IMG/VR virus record: IMGVR_UViG_3300010155_000089 | Coordinates: 1-25,380 of that record | Strand: one strand, 5' to 3' | Source: a virus | DNA: 25,380 nt | Part shown: positions 14,132 through 21,789 of the stretch, piece after piece | Numbering within the stretch: the stretch's first letter is position 1 | Layout of the letters: every line of letters starts with the position of its first letter | The notes under the pieces: generated by a model | What the model was told of the DNA's origin: nothing | Database searches by the model: none | Seen by the model: the letters and a program-made list of their open reading frames with translations, nothing else | Made by a program: the position numbers and the translations under genes

Positions 14132-15018
14132 TTGAAGGTGGTATTCAGCTTACAACCAGCTTTCATTTATCAGGTATCATTCCTGTGGCGGGACAGAAAT
14201 TAGATTTTAATTTTCCATGGCATGATTGTTTGCAGCCGATCGGTGAAAATTATTTGGCTGTTGAAAGGGCAGTTTGGGAATGTGCTTGTGCAGGGTGCGA
14301 AACTATATGGATTGTTTGTCATGACGATATACAGCCTTTAATAAGACATCGCCTTGGGGACTTTGTACAAGATCCATTAAAATATGATTTACCAAGAAAG
14401 CGCGCCCCCAAACAATTTGAAAGAACGATACCAATTTATTACGTCCCCATCCACCCAAAGGATCGTGACAAAAGAGACTGTCTGGGGTGGAGTGTGCTTT
14501 ATGGCGCCTTAACCTCGTATTGGCTAAGCAAAACTATAAGTAAGTGGGTGGTACCTGATAAATATTATGCAGCATTTCCATATGGAATTTATGACCCCAC
14601 ATTAGTAATACCTTATCGAAGTAAAATATCCAGCAAAAAAGATTTTCACGTTTCTTTTGATGGTAAGACAATAAAAAATAATGAATACTTAGGATTTACT
14701 TTTGATGCCGAAGATTTTAAAGAAGCTCGTAGAATTATTAGAAAAGAAGGGACGGGAGAGTTTGCAGATTACGATGCGCCAAAAAGGATTCCGAGAGAAG
14801 AAAGATGGTCAGCTAGATTTTTTGAGCTTGACAAAATATTTAAGTGTGTTAAGATGGAAGATACCAGATTGGAGATACCTTGGTATTACAATATAGGAAA
14901 TTGGCAAGGATTGAAAACTTTTTTAGGAAGTGATTTTTCTCTTGACAGACCCGCTGGCGATGTGTTAGGATATCATGAGTGGAATATGATTGGAGTTGAC
15001 AATGAAGAAGACAAGTAA
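14128..15018 (+). CDS. Divergent nucleotidyltransferase-like protein
   Basis: 296 residues, ATGA overlap with the preceding gene. Residues 15-65 resemble the start of sugar-phosphate nucleotidyltransferases: SGIIPVAGQKLDF for the strand-glycine loop, CLQPIGENYLAVERAVWECA for the PKxLxPIxxxPxLxxxVxxA helix, then GCETIWIVC for the AGxxxIxIV strand. The normal arginine of GxGxRL and lysine of PKxL are not evident, so activity is uncertain. The remainder is rich in aromatic and charged residues with no motif I know. Its end overlaps the polymerase gene start by 17 bp and even supplies that gene's ribosome binding site. It may use nucleotides or be a structural relative with another role. Confidence 0.62.
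   Translation: MIEGGIQLTTSFHLSGIIPVAGQKLDFNFPWHDCLQPIGENYLAVERAVWECACAGCETIWIVCHDDIQPLIRHRLGDFVQDPLKYDLPRKRAPKQFERTIPIYYVPIHPKDRDKRDCLGWSVLYGALTSYWLSKTISKWVVPDKYYAAFPYGIYDPTLVIPYRSKISSKKDFHVSFDGKTIKNNEYLGFTFDAEDFKEARRIIRKEGTGEFADYDAPKRIPREERWSARFFELDKIFKCVKMEDTRLEIPWYYNIGNWQGLKTFLGSDFSLDRPAGDVLGYHEWNMIGVDNEEDK
14942..14971 (+). promoter_or_regulatory. Possible promoter ahead of DNA polymerase III alpha
   Basis: TTGACA 14942-14947, 18 bp spacer, TAGGAT 14966-14971, inside the 3' end of the preceding gene. The start would be near 14978, giving a leader of about 24 bases with GGAG at 14992-14995. It is weaker than the other promoter candidates. Confidence 0.35.
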
Positions 15019-18000
15019 AATACCTTTTGTTGGGTTACATGCTCATAGTGGGGTGGGATCACCGTTTGATGGACTTGGATATCCCCAAGAGCATATGAAC
15101 TTTGCATATGAGAATGGCTGTGATGCGTTAGCTTTAACCGATCATGGAAATATGAATGGGATGGCATATCAGGTATTGCATGCTAAAAAGATGCAAGAGG
15201 AAGGTAAAAACTTTAAACCTATTTTTGGAGTAGAAGCATATTTTCTCCCGAGTCTTTCAGAATGGAAAGAAGAATACGAACGAGTAAAGGAAGATAAAAA
15301 GGCGAAACGCGGCTTAGATGATTCAAGATCTGCTACAACAATTGAGGATGAAGGCTCATCAAAAGCCACAGTTAAAAACATATTAAACAGGAGACGCCAC
15401 TTAATCTTGTTGGCTCAAAATCAGATTGGGCTCACTAATATTTTCAAAATGGTCTCAAAATCTTTTTCTAAAGGGAGCTTTTATCGTTTCCCGCGTGTTG
15501 ATTATAAGATGCTGAAAAAACATAATGAGGGTGTTATTGCAGCCAGTGCATGTTTGGGTGGTGTATATGCTGGAAATTATTGGGAAAATAGAGAAAATGG
15601 CCATGGCGCCGTTTTAGAGGCGATGAGAAAAACCACAGAAAAGATGATGGATATCTTTGGAGATAGGTGGTACGGAGAATTACAGTGGAATAACGTACCG
15701 GAACAACATGAACTGAATAACTTTATTATTCAAACTTCTGAAAAATATGGTTTTAGTTTAATATCTACAGCGGATAGTCATTATCCATCTCCACAGGCAT
15801 GGAAAGACAGAGAATTATATAAGCGGTTAGGGTGGCTTGGAAAAGGGGGAATGCCATCATGGATGACTTCTGAACTTCCCATTGGTATTCAAGAAATTGG
15901 CTATGAGCTTTACCCAAAAAATGGCGATCAAATGTGGGAATCTTATAAGAAGTACTCTAAGGAATGTGGCGCCAGCTACGATGATGATCTTGTCCTCGCT
16001 TCAATTAAAGAAACACATAATATAGCGCACAATCGCATAGAGGCGTTTTTGCCAGATAGTACAGTAAGATTACCAGACTTTGTGGTACCACCGGGGTTTA
16101 CTGCTCCGCAGACACTCTCTCAACTTTGTTTTGAAGGTCTTCACACTTTAGATTTGTATACCAACGATATATATACAACTCGCCTCAAAGAGGAGTTGGG
16201 GGTCATTGAAGAAAGAGGATTTAGTAAATATTTTCTCACAATGAAAGCAGTAGTTGACAAAGCAAATTCAGTACAATTAACAGGCCCGGGCCGAGGATCC
16301 GCCGCCGGCTCTTTGGTTGCATATGCATTGGGAATTACACAAATTGACCCTATCAAATACAATCTTCTTTTCTCGCGCTTTTTACGCAGAGATACTAAAG
16401 ATTATCCCGATATTGATTATGATGTATCGGACCCAATGGAACTAAAGGAAATGTTGATTGAGGAATGGGGAGGAGATAAGGTTGTACCGATATCAAATTT
16501 TAACACTCTCCAACTGCGATCATTAATCAAAGATATTTCTAAGTTTTATCAGATTCCATTCACCGAAGTCAATGGAGTTACTGCTCGGATGCTGAAGGAA
16601 GCAACTCCCGTAGCCAAGAAAAAACATGGTATTAAATCTGGCGTTTACACCCCTACATTTGAAGAGGTGATGGAGTTTTCAGAATCACTTAAGAATTTTC
16701 TTAATAAATATCCGCATGTTGAAAATCATATTAATATTTTATATGGCCAAATGCGCTCCGTCTCTCGGCATGCAGGCGGCATTGTTATCGGAGAAGACTT
16801 AGATAAGTATATGCCTTTGATTAATAGCGGGGGCATAACTCAAACCCCTTGGTCCGAGGGGCAAAATGTACGGCACCTTGAACCAATGGGTTTTATTAAG
16901 TTTGATGTTCTTGGTCTTTCCACTCTTAAAATGATTGAAGGGGCGATTGGTCACATTTTAAAACGACATCATGGGGTTGAAAATCCCACATTTAAGGATA
17001 TAAAAAAGTATTATGATGATAATTTACATCCTGAGAAAATAGACCTCCACGATCAGAAGGTTTATGAAAATATTTTTCATAAGGGAAAGTGGGCTGGGAT
17101 ATTCCAATTCACTGAAAATGGCGCTCAGAAATTTTGTAGGAAAGCAAAGCCTAGAAATATTATTGACGTTGCCGCCATTACTTCTATTTATCGACCGGGC
17201 CCACTTGGAGCAAATGTTGATAAGCTTTACGTAAGAGCGAAGAAAGCACCGGAAGATATTTCATATGAACATGATTATGTCAAAGACTTGACAGAAGAGA
17301 CTTATGGCTTTCTTATTTTTCAAGAGCAAATTGCTCTTTTGGCCCACAAACTTGGTAAGGACTTAAGTTTGGATGAGGGCAATAAACTTCGTAAACTTCT
17401 CACAAAAAAGGGAACTGGAGCAGTCGAAGAGCAGAAAACTAAACTAAAACTTAAGTTTGTTGCAGGTTGCATAGAAAAGGGCTTAACTAAAAAATGGGCT
17501 AATGAAATGTGGCAAAAATTTGAGTTCTTTTCTGGATACGGCTTCAACAAGTCCCATGCTGTTTCTTACTCAGTCATTTCTTATCAGTGTGCATGGCTTT
17601 TTAATTATTATCCCGCAGAATGGATGGCTGCATTTTTAGACAAAGAGCCTGAAACTAGAAAAGAGAAAGCAATTAACTTGGCAAAGAAATTTAAATTTAA
17701 GGTGAAACCACTCGACATTAATAATTCTGGTATTGTTTGGGAAATTGATTCGGATAACAAAACCTTGATTCAACCCTTAACTTCATTAAAGGGGCTCGGA
17801 GATAAAGCAATTGAGCAGATTATTAATAATCGACCTTTTAATACTGCGGAAGAATTTCTTTTTAATGATAAAATCATATACAGCAAATTAAACAAGAAGG
17901 CGTTGGACGTTCTAGTCCGAAGCGGCGCCGTAAGTAACCTTGTTGACGATCGTTTTACTGGATTAAAACATTTTTGGTCTGCGGCAGTTGTTGATCGTCC

Positions 18001-18433
18001 AAAAAGTTTGAAGAAATTTGAAGAAAATATAGGATTGTATTCTCCGGAGGGCGATTTTAACGATGAAGAGAAAATTAATAATCTCGTCTCTCTTACTGGT
18101 ATATTTCCTATGAATTTAGTTTTAGATAGTGCGGTCAAACAAAGACTGGCTTACTATAAAGTGCCCCCTATAGGGGACTGGGACAACGATTTGGGAGTAG
18201 CTTGGTTTATTCCAAGAGAAGTAATCCCAAAGAAAACAAAGAATGGTAAAACATATTGGATTCTTAAAGTGATTGATAACACTTCGACTGTCACTTCAAT
18301 TAAGTGCTGGGGTGTTAATCCAGAACGGGATGAAATATATTTAAATCACCCCTATATGAGTAAACTTGATTATGATGAGCAGTGGGGGTTTAGTACTCGC
18401 TCAATTAAATATAACTTTAGGCTGTTAGCCTAA
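15002..18433 (+). CDS. dnaE: DNA polymerase III alpha subunit (family C)
   Basis: 1143 residues from ATG 15002, which has GGAG six bases upstream; the frame opens at a TTG twelve bases earlier. The PHP domain (to about 300) has LHAHS with His 13 and His 15, Asp 23, TDHGN, GVEAYF, RRHLILLA, ACLGG and TADSHY, so all nine metal-binding positions appear filled, as in bacteria with an active PHP exonuclease. The catalytic aspartates are Asp 470 and Asp 472 (DYPDIDYD) and Asp 635 (FIKFDVLGL). GPGRGSAAGSLVAYALGIT and SGYGFNKSHAVSY are palm/fingers signatures. The size equals bacterial DnaE. No epsilon, beta clamp or tau gene lies in the window. Confidence 0.96.
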   Translation: MKKTSKIPFVGLHAHSGVGSPFDGLGYPQEHMNFAYENGCDALALTDHGNMNGMAYQVLHAKKMQEEGKNFKPIFGVEAYFLPSLSEWKEEYERVKEDKKAKRGLDDSRSATTIEDEGSSKATVKNILNRRRHLILLAQNQIGLTNIFKMVSKSFSKGSFYRFPRVDYKMLKKHNEGVIAASACLGGVYAGNYWENRENGHGAVLEAMRKTTEKMMDIFGDRWYGELQWNNVPEQHELNNFIIQTSEKYGFSLISTADSHYPSPQAWKDRELYKRLGWLGKGGMPSWMTSELPIGIQEIGYELYPKNGDQMWESYKKYSKECGASYDDDLVLASIKETHNIAHNRIEAFLPDSTVRLPDFVVPPGFTAPQTLSQLCFEGLHTLDLYTNDIYTTRLKEELGVIEERGFSKYFLTMKAVVDKANSVQLTGPGRGSAAGSLVAYALGITQIDPIKYNLLFSRFLRRDTKDYPDIDYDVSDPMELKEMLIEEWGGDKVVPISNFNTLQLRSLIKDISKFYQIPFTEVNGVTARMLKEATPVAKKKHGIKSGVYTPTFEEVMEFSESLKNFLNKYPHVENHINILYGQMRSVSRHAGGIVIGEDLDKYMPLINSGGITQTPWSEGQNVRHLEPMGFIKFDVLGLSTLKMIEGAIGHILKRHHGVENPTFKDIKKYYDDNLHPEKIDLHDQKVYENIFHKGKWAGIFQFTENGAQKFCRKAKPRNIIDVAAITSIYRPGPLGANVDKLYVRAKKAPEDISYEHDYVKDLTEETYGFLIFQEQIALLAHKLGKDLSLDEGNKLRKLLTKKGTGAVEEQKTKLKLKFVAGCIEKGLTKKWANEMWQKFEFFSGYGFNKSHAVSYSVISYQCAWLFNYYPAEWMAAFLDKEPETRKEKAINLAKKFKFKVKPLDINNSGIVWEIDSDNKTLIQPLTSLKGLGDKAIEQIINNRPFNTAEEFLFNDKIIYSKLNKKALDVLVRSGAVSNLVDDRFTGLKHFWSAAVVDRPKSLKKFEENIGLYSPEGDFNDEEKINNLVSLTGIFPMNLVLDSAVKQRLAYYKVPPIGDWDNDLGVAWFIPREVIPKKTKNGKTYWILKVIDNTSTVTSIKCWGVNPERDEIYLNHPYMSKLDYDEQWGFSTRSIKYNFRLLA

Positions 18434-18450
18434 TTAAGATAGGGAGATAA

Positions 18451-18735
18451 ATGAGTTTTTCTAGAAAACTGCGTCGCAAGAGCGCAAATAAATTAAAAAA
18501 GAATGCTGAAAAAGAGATGGCAACAAAAATTGCACTTTTTGGGAAAATGGCTTCAAACTGTTTGACATGTGAAGAGCCTTTTGATAAAATGAACAAAGAG
18601 CATGTAATGTCTTGGAGCGTTGTTGTGCGTGAAAACGAAGAAAAAGTAAATCTCTATTGTCCAGAGTGCTGGGAAAGAGCAAAACTACTCATAGAAGACT
18701 TTAAAAAACATTTGGAGAAAAAAAATGATTCTTGA
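18451..18735 (+). CDS. Small zinc-ribbon protein
   Basis: 94 residues, AGGGAG upstream of the ATG. The strongly basic N-terminus (SRKLRRKSANKLKKNAEKE) is followed by two CxxC knuckles, Cys 37/Cys 40 (CLTC) and Cys 70/Cys 73 (CPEC), 29 residues apart, which would bind one zinc ion. The C-terminal helix is charged (LLIEDFKKHLEKK). The layout suggests a nucleic-acid-binding or protein-adaptor role beside the polymerase. Function is unknown. It overlaps the dUTPase start by 11 bp. Confidence 0.72.
   Translation: MSFSRKLRRKSANKLKKNAEKEMATKIALFGKMASNCLTCEEPFDKMNKEHVMSWSVVVRENEEKVNLYCPECWERAKLLIEDFKKHLEKKNDS
18562..18590 (+). promoter_or_regulatory. Possible internal promoter ahead of dUTPase
   Basis: TTGACA 18562-18567, 17 bp spacer, TAAAAT 18585-18590, inside the zinc-ribbon gene and about 130 bases before the dUTPase ATG. 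It fits the same consensus and spacer as the intergenic promoters, but a chance occurrence cannot be excluded. Confidence 0.4.
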
Positions 18736-19258
18736 ATATAGTAAAATTCGGCCTGATGTAGAGGATCCGTCCCGGGCAAATCCAAGCGACGCGGGAATGG
18801 ATGTATATTACAGTCCCGCAAATGGGAGCGACGTTTGGATTGATCCTTCTTTTAGTGAACGTCTCCAAACTGGCTTAAAATTTGGCATTCCTCATGGCTA
18901 TATGCTACAAGTCATGAACCGATCGAGCATCGCCGCTAAAAGAGATCTCGTCGTTGGCGCCCATGTTGTTGATTCGGGGTACGATGGAGAAGTTTTTGTT
19001 GACTTGCATAATATAGGCAATATGACTCAAGTTATAAGCCCAGGTGATAAAATAGCACAGGTTGTTTTGGTGCCCGTTATTCCCTTCAGAATAAGTGAAG
19101 TGGATGAAGAAGACCTTTATGACGAGTATCCCATCGCGCTATCTGATCGCGGCAACGGCGCGCTTGGTAGCACCGATGACGATAAAGGCGACGATGATTA
19201 CGATGATTATGAAGACGAAGACGAAGACGAAGACGAGGATTGGGAAGATGAAGAATAA
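18725..19258 (+). CDS. dut: dUTPase with acidic C-terminal tail
   Basis: 177 residues. It hydrolyses dUTP to dUMP, the ThyX substrate, and keeps uracil out of DNA. All five trimeric dUTPase motifs are in order: PSDAGMDVYY (20-29), RSSIA (66-70), GAHVVDSGYDGEV (78-90), PGDKIAQVVLVPV (107-119) and DRGNGALGST (141-150), where the usual aromatic of motif V (GGFGST) is replaced by Leu. Residues 151-177 are an added tail in which 22 of 27 residues are Asp or Glu, partly encoded by a hexamer repeat. Typical phage dUTPases end soon after motif V. The tail could mimic DNA or bind a partner. Confidence 0.93.
   Translation: MILEYSKIRPDVEDPSRANPSDAGMDVYYSPANGSDVWIDPSFSERLQTGLKFGIPHGYMLQVMNRSSIAAKRDLVVGAHVVDSGYDGEVFVDLHNIGNMTQVISPGDKIAQVVLVPVIPFRISEVDEEDLYDEYPIALSDRGNGALGSTDDDKGDDDYDDYEDEDEDEDEDWEDEE
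19211..19234 (+). repeat. Hexamer repeat in the dUTPase tail
   Basis: Four perfect tandem copies of GAAGAC, each adding Glu-Asp to the acidic tail. It could change copy number by slippage without a frameshift, because the unit is six bases. Confidence 0.9.
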
Positions 19259-19325
19259 AAACAGCGTCTTGGCGGGTCATGATTTTGGTTTTGGTACTAC
19301 AGCTGAAAGGAGAAAAAGAATATGA
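19248..19325 (+). CDS. Possible 25-residue peptide
   Basis: A short frame starts at ATG 19248 inside the dUTPase tail, shortly after TGGGAAG, and its stop overlaps the ATG of the DUF3310 gene (ATGA at 19322-19325). The product is 25 residues, with the middle GHDFGFGTTAERRKRI. Stop-start overlap is common between real genes in this window, which is the main support. It may serve only as a coupling leader. Confidence 0.3.
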   Translation: MKNKNSVLAGHDFGFGTTAERRKRI

Positions 19326-19657
19326 GTAAGGAATCTAGAAGTTTGATGCAAGGTAGCGATGTATATGTAGGAAACGATGTGTATGTTGAGGGGGAAAAAA
19401 AGAAACCCTGTAGGGCGAAAAAAGGATGTAAAAAGTGCAATGACAAAAAAGTTGATCACCCGGCACACTATAACGTTGGCAAAATCGAAGTTATTGATGC
19501 CATTGAAGATTGGGAACTTGGTTTTAACGACGGAAATGCGATTAAATATATCGCGAGACATCAACGCAAGGGGGATCCCATTCAAGATATTGAAAAAGCT
19601 ATTTGGTATCTTAAAAGACATTTAATAAACCTTAAGGAGGGAAGAAACAATGGATAA
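19322..19657 (+). CDS. DUF3310 family phage protein
   Basis: 111 residues with AAAGGAG upstream. The C-terminal 65 residues match the DUF3310 pattern well: DHPAHYNVGKIEVIDAIEDW, then LGFNDGNAIKYIARH, and a final DIEKAIWYLKRHL. The T7 relative, gp1.7, has been described as a nucleotide kinase; whether this protein shares that activity is inference. The N-terminal 45 residues form a separate region with a basic, cysteine-containing patch (PCRAKKGCKKC) that could bind metal. It overlaps the methyltransferase gene by 8 bp and belongs to the nucleotide-metabolism run. Confidence 0.85.
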   Translation: MSKESRSLMQGSDVYVGNDVYVEGEKKKPCRAKKGCKKCNDKKVDHPAHYNVGKIEVIDAIEDWELGFNDGNAIKYIARHQRKGDPIQDIEKAIWYLKRHLINLKEGRNNG

Positions 19658-20132
19658 CAAAACAACAGAATTAATGTTTTCATCAGGAAGGCTTAACTGG
19701 TCTACACCACAAGATTTTTTTGATAAATTAGACGGGGAACTAGGACCCTTTACGCTGGACGCATGCGCGTCGAAGGAAAATACTAAATGTGAAAAATATT
19801 ATTCTTCAAAGGATGATAGTTTAAAACAAGATTGGTCTGAAAATATTGTTTTTTGTAATCCTCCTTACGGACGAGGAATTAAGTACTGGATTAAAAAAGG
19901 ATATGAGGAGTCCTTAAAAAACAACACAAAAGTTGTTATGCTTATCCCATCTAGGACAGATACAAAGTACTGGCATGAGTATGTTATGAGGGCACAGGAA
20001 ATTAGATTTGTGAAAGGAAGGCTAAAATTTGGTAATTCAAGTAATTCCGCACCCTTCCCTTCGGCTGTTGTGGTTTTTAATTCAGGGCCCTCACCTTCCA
20101 TTTCGACAATGCAGAACAGAGGAGAACAATGA
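19650..20132 (+). CDS. dam: Phage DNA N6-adenine methyltransferase
   Basis: 160 residues, start ATG with GGAGGG upstream, overlapping the previous gene. It matches the short phage Dam family (PF05869 type): WSTPQDFFDKLD near the N-terminus, FTLDACASKEN as the SAM-side motif, and the catalytic FCNPPYGRG (the NPPY motif of adenine methyltransferases). LIPSRTDTKYWHEY and FVKGRLKFG are also typical. The enzyme would methylate adenine in phage DNA, for protection from host restriction or to mark strands. No separate recognition domain or cognate restriction enzyme is visible, so the target site is unknown. Confidence 0.9.
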   Translation: MDNKTTELMFSSGRLNWSTPQDFFDKLDGELGPFTLDACASKENTKCEKYYSSKDDSLKQDWSENIVFCNPPYGRGIKYWIKKGYEESLKNNTKVVMLIPSRTDTKYWHEYVMRAQEIRFVKGRLKFGNSSNSAPFPSAVVVFNSGPSPSISTMQNRGEQ

Positions 20133-21163
20133 TCCAACGAGGTTTTAGAGAAAGCTTATCTTTTGATGATGTTTTGCTCGTACCACAATATAGTGAAATT
20201 GAAAGTAGATCTCAGGTTGATATAAGTAGCAATTTAGATAATAATCTTAAATTTACCCTTCCAGTCATTTCCAGCCCGATGGATACAGTGACAGAGGAGG
20301 CCATGGCTATTGCAACACACACTGCCGGCGGTTTCGGCATTGTACATAGATATAATTCAATTAATGAACAAGCTGACATTGTTAAAAGAATTCGAGAGAA
20401 AAATTCTAGCATGCCAGTTGCCGTAGCCATCGGGGCTACTGGCGATTACATCGAGAGAGCCGAGAGAATGGTGCATCTTGGTGTGAAAATATTATGTGTC
20501 GACACAGCCCACGGGCACCATGTAGCAATGGAACGCGCTATCAAAACCTTAAAAGATAATTATGGGCAAAGGACACACATTATGGCTGGTAACGTCGCGA
20601 CTTTGGAAGGATTTAATGCTCTCGCAGAGTGGGGAGCAGACAGTATTCGTGTCGGCATCGGCGGCGGTAGTATATGTTCCACTAGATTGGTTTCAGGCCA
20701 TGGCGTCCCAACTCTACAAAGCATCGTAGAATGTGCCAGAACACCGTATTCAGCAAAAATTATTGCTGATGGCGGGATCAAAACAAGTGGAGACATTGTT
20801 AAGGCCCTGGCCGCAGGTGCAGATTTTGTTATGGTTGGGTCTTTGTTCGCAGGGACAAAGGAGACACCGGGAAATGTTTTTACATCAAACAAAGGAAAGA
20901 AGTATAAAATCTACAGAGGAATGGCATCAACAAAAGCACAAGAAGACTGGAGGGGGAAATCTTCCACCCCGGAAGGAGTTTCAACTACAGTTACCTACAA
21001 AGGGAAGGTTGCTTCTATATTGGATAATCTTTTGGGCGGTATTAGGAGTGGATTTAGCTATTCTGGTGTGCGATCTTTGAAAGATCTACAAATTAAAGCT
21101 AAGTTTATTCGGCAAACCGCCGCTGGCCAAGTAGAAAGCTCTACTCATATTATGAGAAAATAA
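20129..21163 (+). CDS. guaB: IMP dehydrogenase / GMP reductase family enzyme without CBS domains
   Basis: 344 residues forming a single TIM barrel. The CBS (Bateman) insert of ordinary IMPDH, about 120 residues, is missing. The active-site cysteine is Cys 183 in GIGGGSICSTR. LSFDDVLLVPQYS, SSPMDTVTE, IIADGGIKTSGDIVKALAAGAD and the YRGMAS flap region are all family signatures. The C-terminus (GQVESSTHIM) resembles IMPDH AGxxESHPHD more than GMP reductase, favouring oxidation of IMP to XMP on the route to GMP, but the size equals GMP reductase, so this is not settled. Without CBS domains the enzyme would escape nucleotide feedback. It overlaps the methyltransferase gene by 4 bp (ATGA). Confidence 0.88.
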   Translation: MIQRGFRESLSFDDVLLVPQYSEIESRSQVDISSNLDNNLKFTLPVISSPMDTVTEEAMAIATHTAGGFGIVHRYNSINEQADIVKRIREKNSSMPVAVAIGATGDYIERAERMVHLGVKILCVDTAHGHHVAMERAIKTLKDNYGQRTHIMAGNVATLEGFNALAEWGADSIRVGIGGGSICSTRLVSGHGVPTLQSIVECARTPYSAKIIADGGIKTSGDIVKALAAGADFVMVGSLFAGTKETPGNVFTSNKGKKYKIYRGMASTKAQEDWRGKSSTPEGVSTTVTYKGKVASILDNLLGGIRSGFSYSGVRSLKDLQIKAKFIRQTAAGQVESSTHIMRK

Positions 21164-21164
21164 G

Positions 21165-21491
21165 ATGTCTGAATATGGTTACGATAAAAAACAAATTTGT
21201 TTTGATAGTGTGGTAAAATTACACGCTGATCTTAAAATAAGGTTACACCACGATAACATAAAAATTAAAGAATTTTTTAATGAAGTAGTAAAAGCCTATG
21301 TTGAAAGAGACGAATACCTAACGGAGTTTGTGGAGAAACTAAAAGAAAAAAAGAAAATCTCTCAGAATATCAGAAACAAATCTTCGAAGTCACGTCAAAA
21401 ACAAAAAGAAATTATTAATCAATTTGGTTTGAATAAAGATGAAATTGAAAATATATTTGATATAATAGAAAAGGAGAATTCAGAGTTATGA
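21165..21491 (+). CDS. Possible ribbon-helix-helix DNA-binding protein
   Basis: 108 residues, ATG one base after the guaB stop. Residues 13-48 (DSVVKLHADLKIRLHHDNIK followed by EFFNEVVKAYVERD) fit the ribbon-helix-helix pattern: an alternating strand, helix, short turn and second helix ending in YxxR. The rest is a lysine-rich coiled coil (KLKEKKKIS to RQKQKEIIN) and an acidic C-terminal helix. Many phage repressors and regulators have this design. It overlaps the next small regulator by 4 bp, so the two are coupled. The match is by pattern only. Confidence 0.62.
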   Translation: MSEYGYDKKQICFDSVVKLHADLKIRLHHDNIKIKEFFNEVVKAYVERDEYLTEFVEKLKEKKKISQNIRNKSSKSRQKQKEIINQFGLNKDEIENIFDIIEKENSEL

Positions 21492-21727
21492 GAAAGTGTT
21501 TAGAAAAATGTGTTAAAAATAATATAAAATGTAAACAAAAAGAGTGTCGAGTGTGGATAGATTATGAAGTGGATATGAACTGTTCCCTCCTATCGGTACA
21601 GAAACACGGTGACTTAACATTAGAAGAAACAGCAAAGAGATTAAATTTAAGTATTGTGCGTGTAAAACAGTTACAGGACCGAGCCATACAAAAATTGCAA
21701 AAAAACAGACGTTTAAAGGTATTGTAA
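21488..21727 (+). CDS. Small sigma region 4-like DNA-binding protein
   Basis: 79 residues, ATGA overlap with the preceding gene. Residues 41-75 (GDLTLEETAKRLNLS, then VRVKQLQDRAIQKLQK) match the helix-turn-helix of sigma-70 region 4, which contacts the -35 box (LTLEEIGxxLGVTRERVRQIExxALxKLR). Regions 2 and 3 are absent, so it is not a full sigma factor. The N-terminus has five cysteines (4, 8, 15, 20, 32), enough for a zinc site or an Fe-S cluster. It could redirect host RNA polymerase, act as an anti-sigma or co-activator, or control the structural genes that follow. The family call is fairly firm; the role is inferred. Confidence 0.75.
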   Translation: MRKCLEKCVKNNIKCKQKECRVWIDYEVDMNCSLLSVQKHGDLTLEETAKRLNLSIVRVKQLQDRAIQKLQKNRRLKVL

Positions 21728-21745
21728 CTATTTATTAAAGGAAAC

Positions 21746-21760
21746 GCCAGAGGTGCTGGC
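21746..21760 (+). other. Small hairpin ahead of the virion gene region
   Basis: GCCAG and CTGGC form a 5 bp stem around a 5-base loop, between the sigma-like gene and the acidic virion protein. No T run follows, so it is not a terminator. It could be an RNA processing site or an operator. Confidence 0.3.
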
Positions 21761-21789
21761 ACACGGATCATAACAAGGAGATTTTTCCA

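Noticed and set aside
13136-17293. TTGACA at 13136, 16255 and 17288
   Set aside because: No acceptable -10 lies 16-18 bases downstream and all are inside coding sequence.
19211-19234. CRISPR-like short repeats
   Set aside because: The repeats are contiguous hexamers within a coding sequence, with no spacers and no cas genes.
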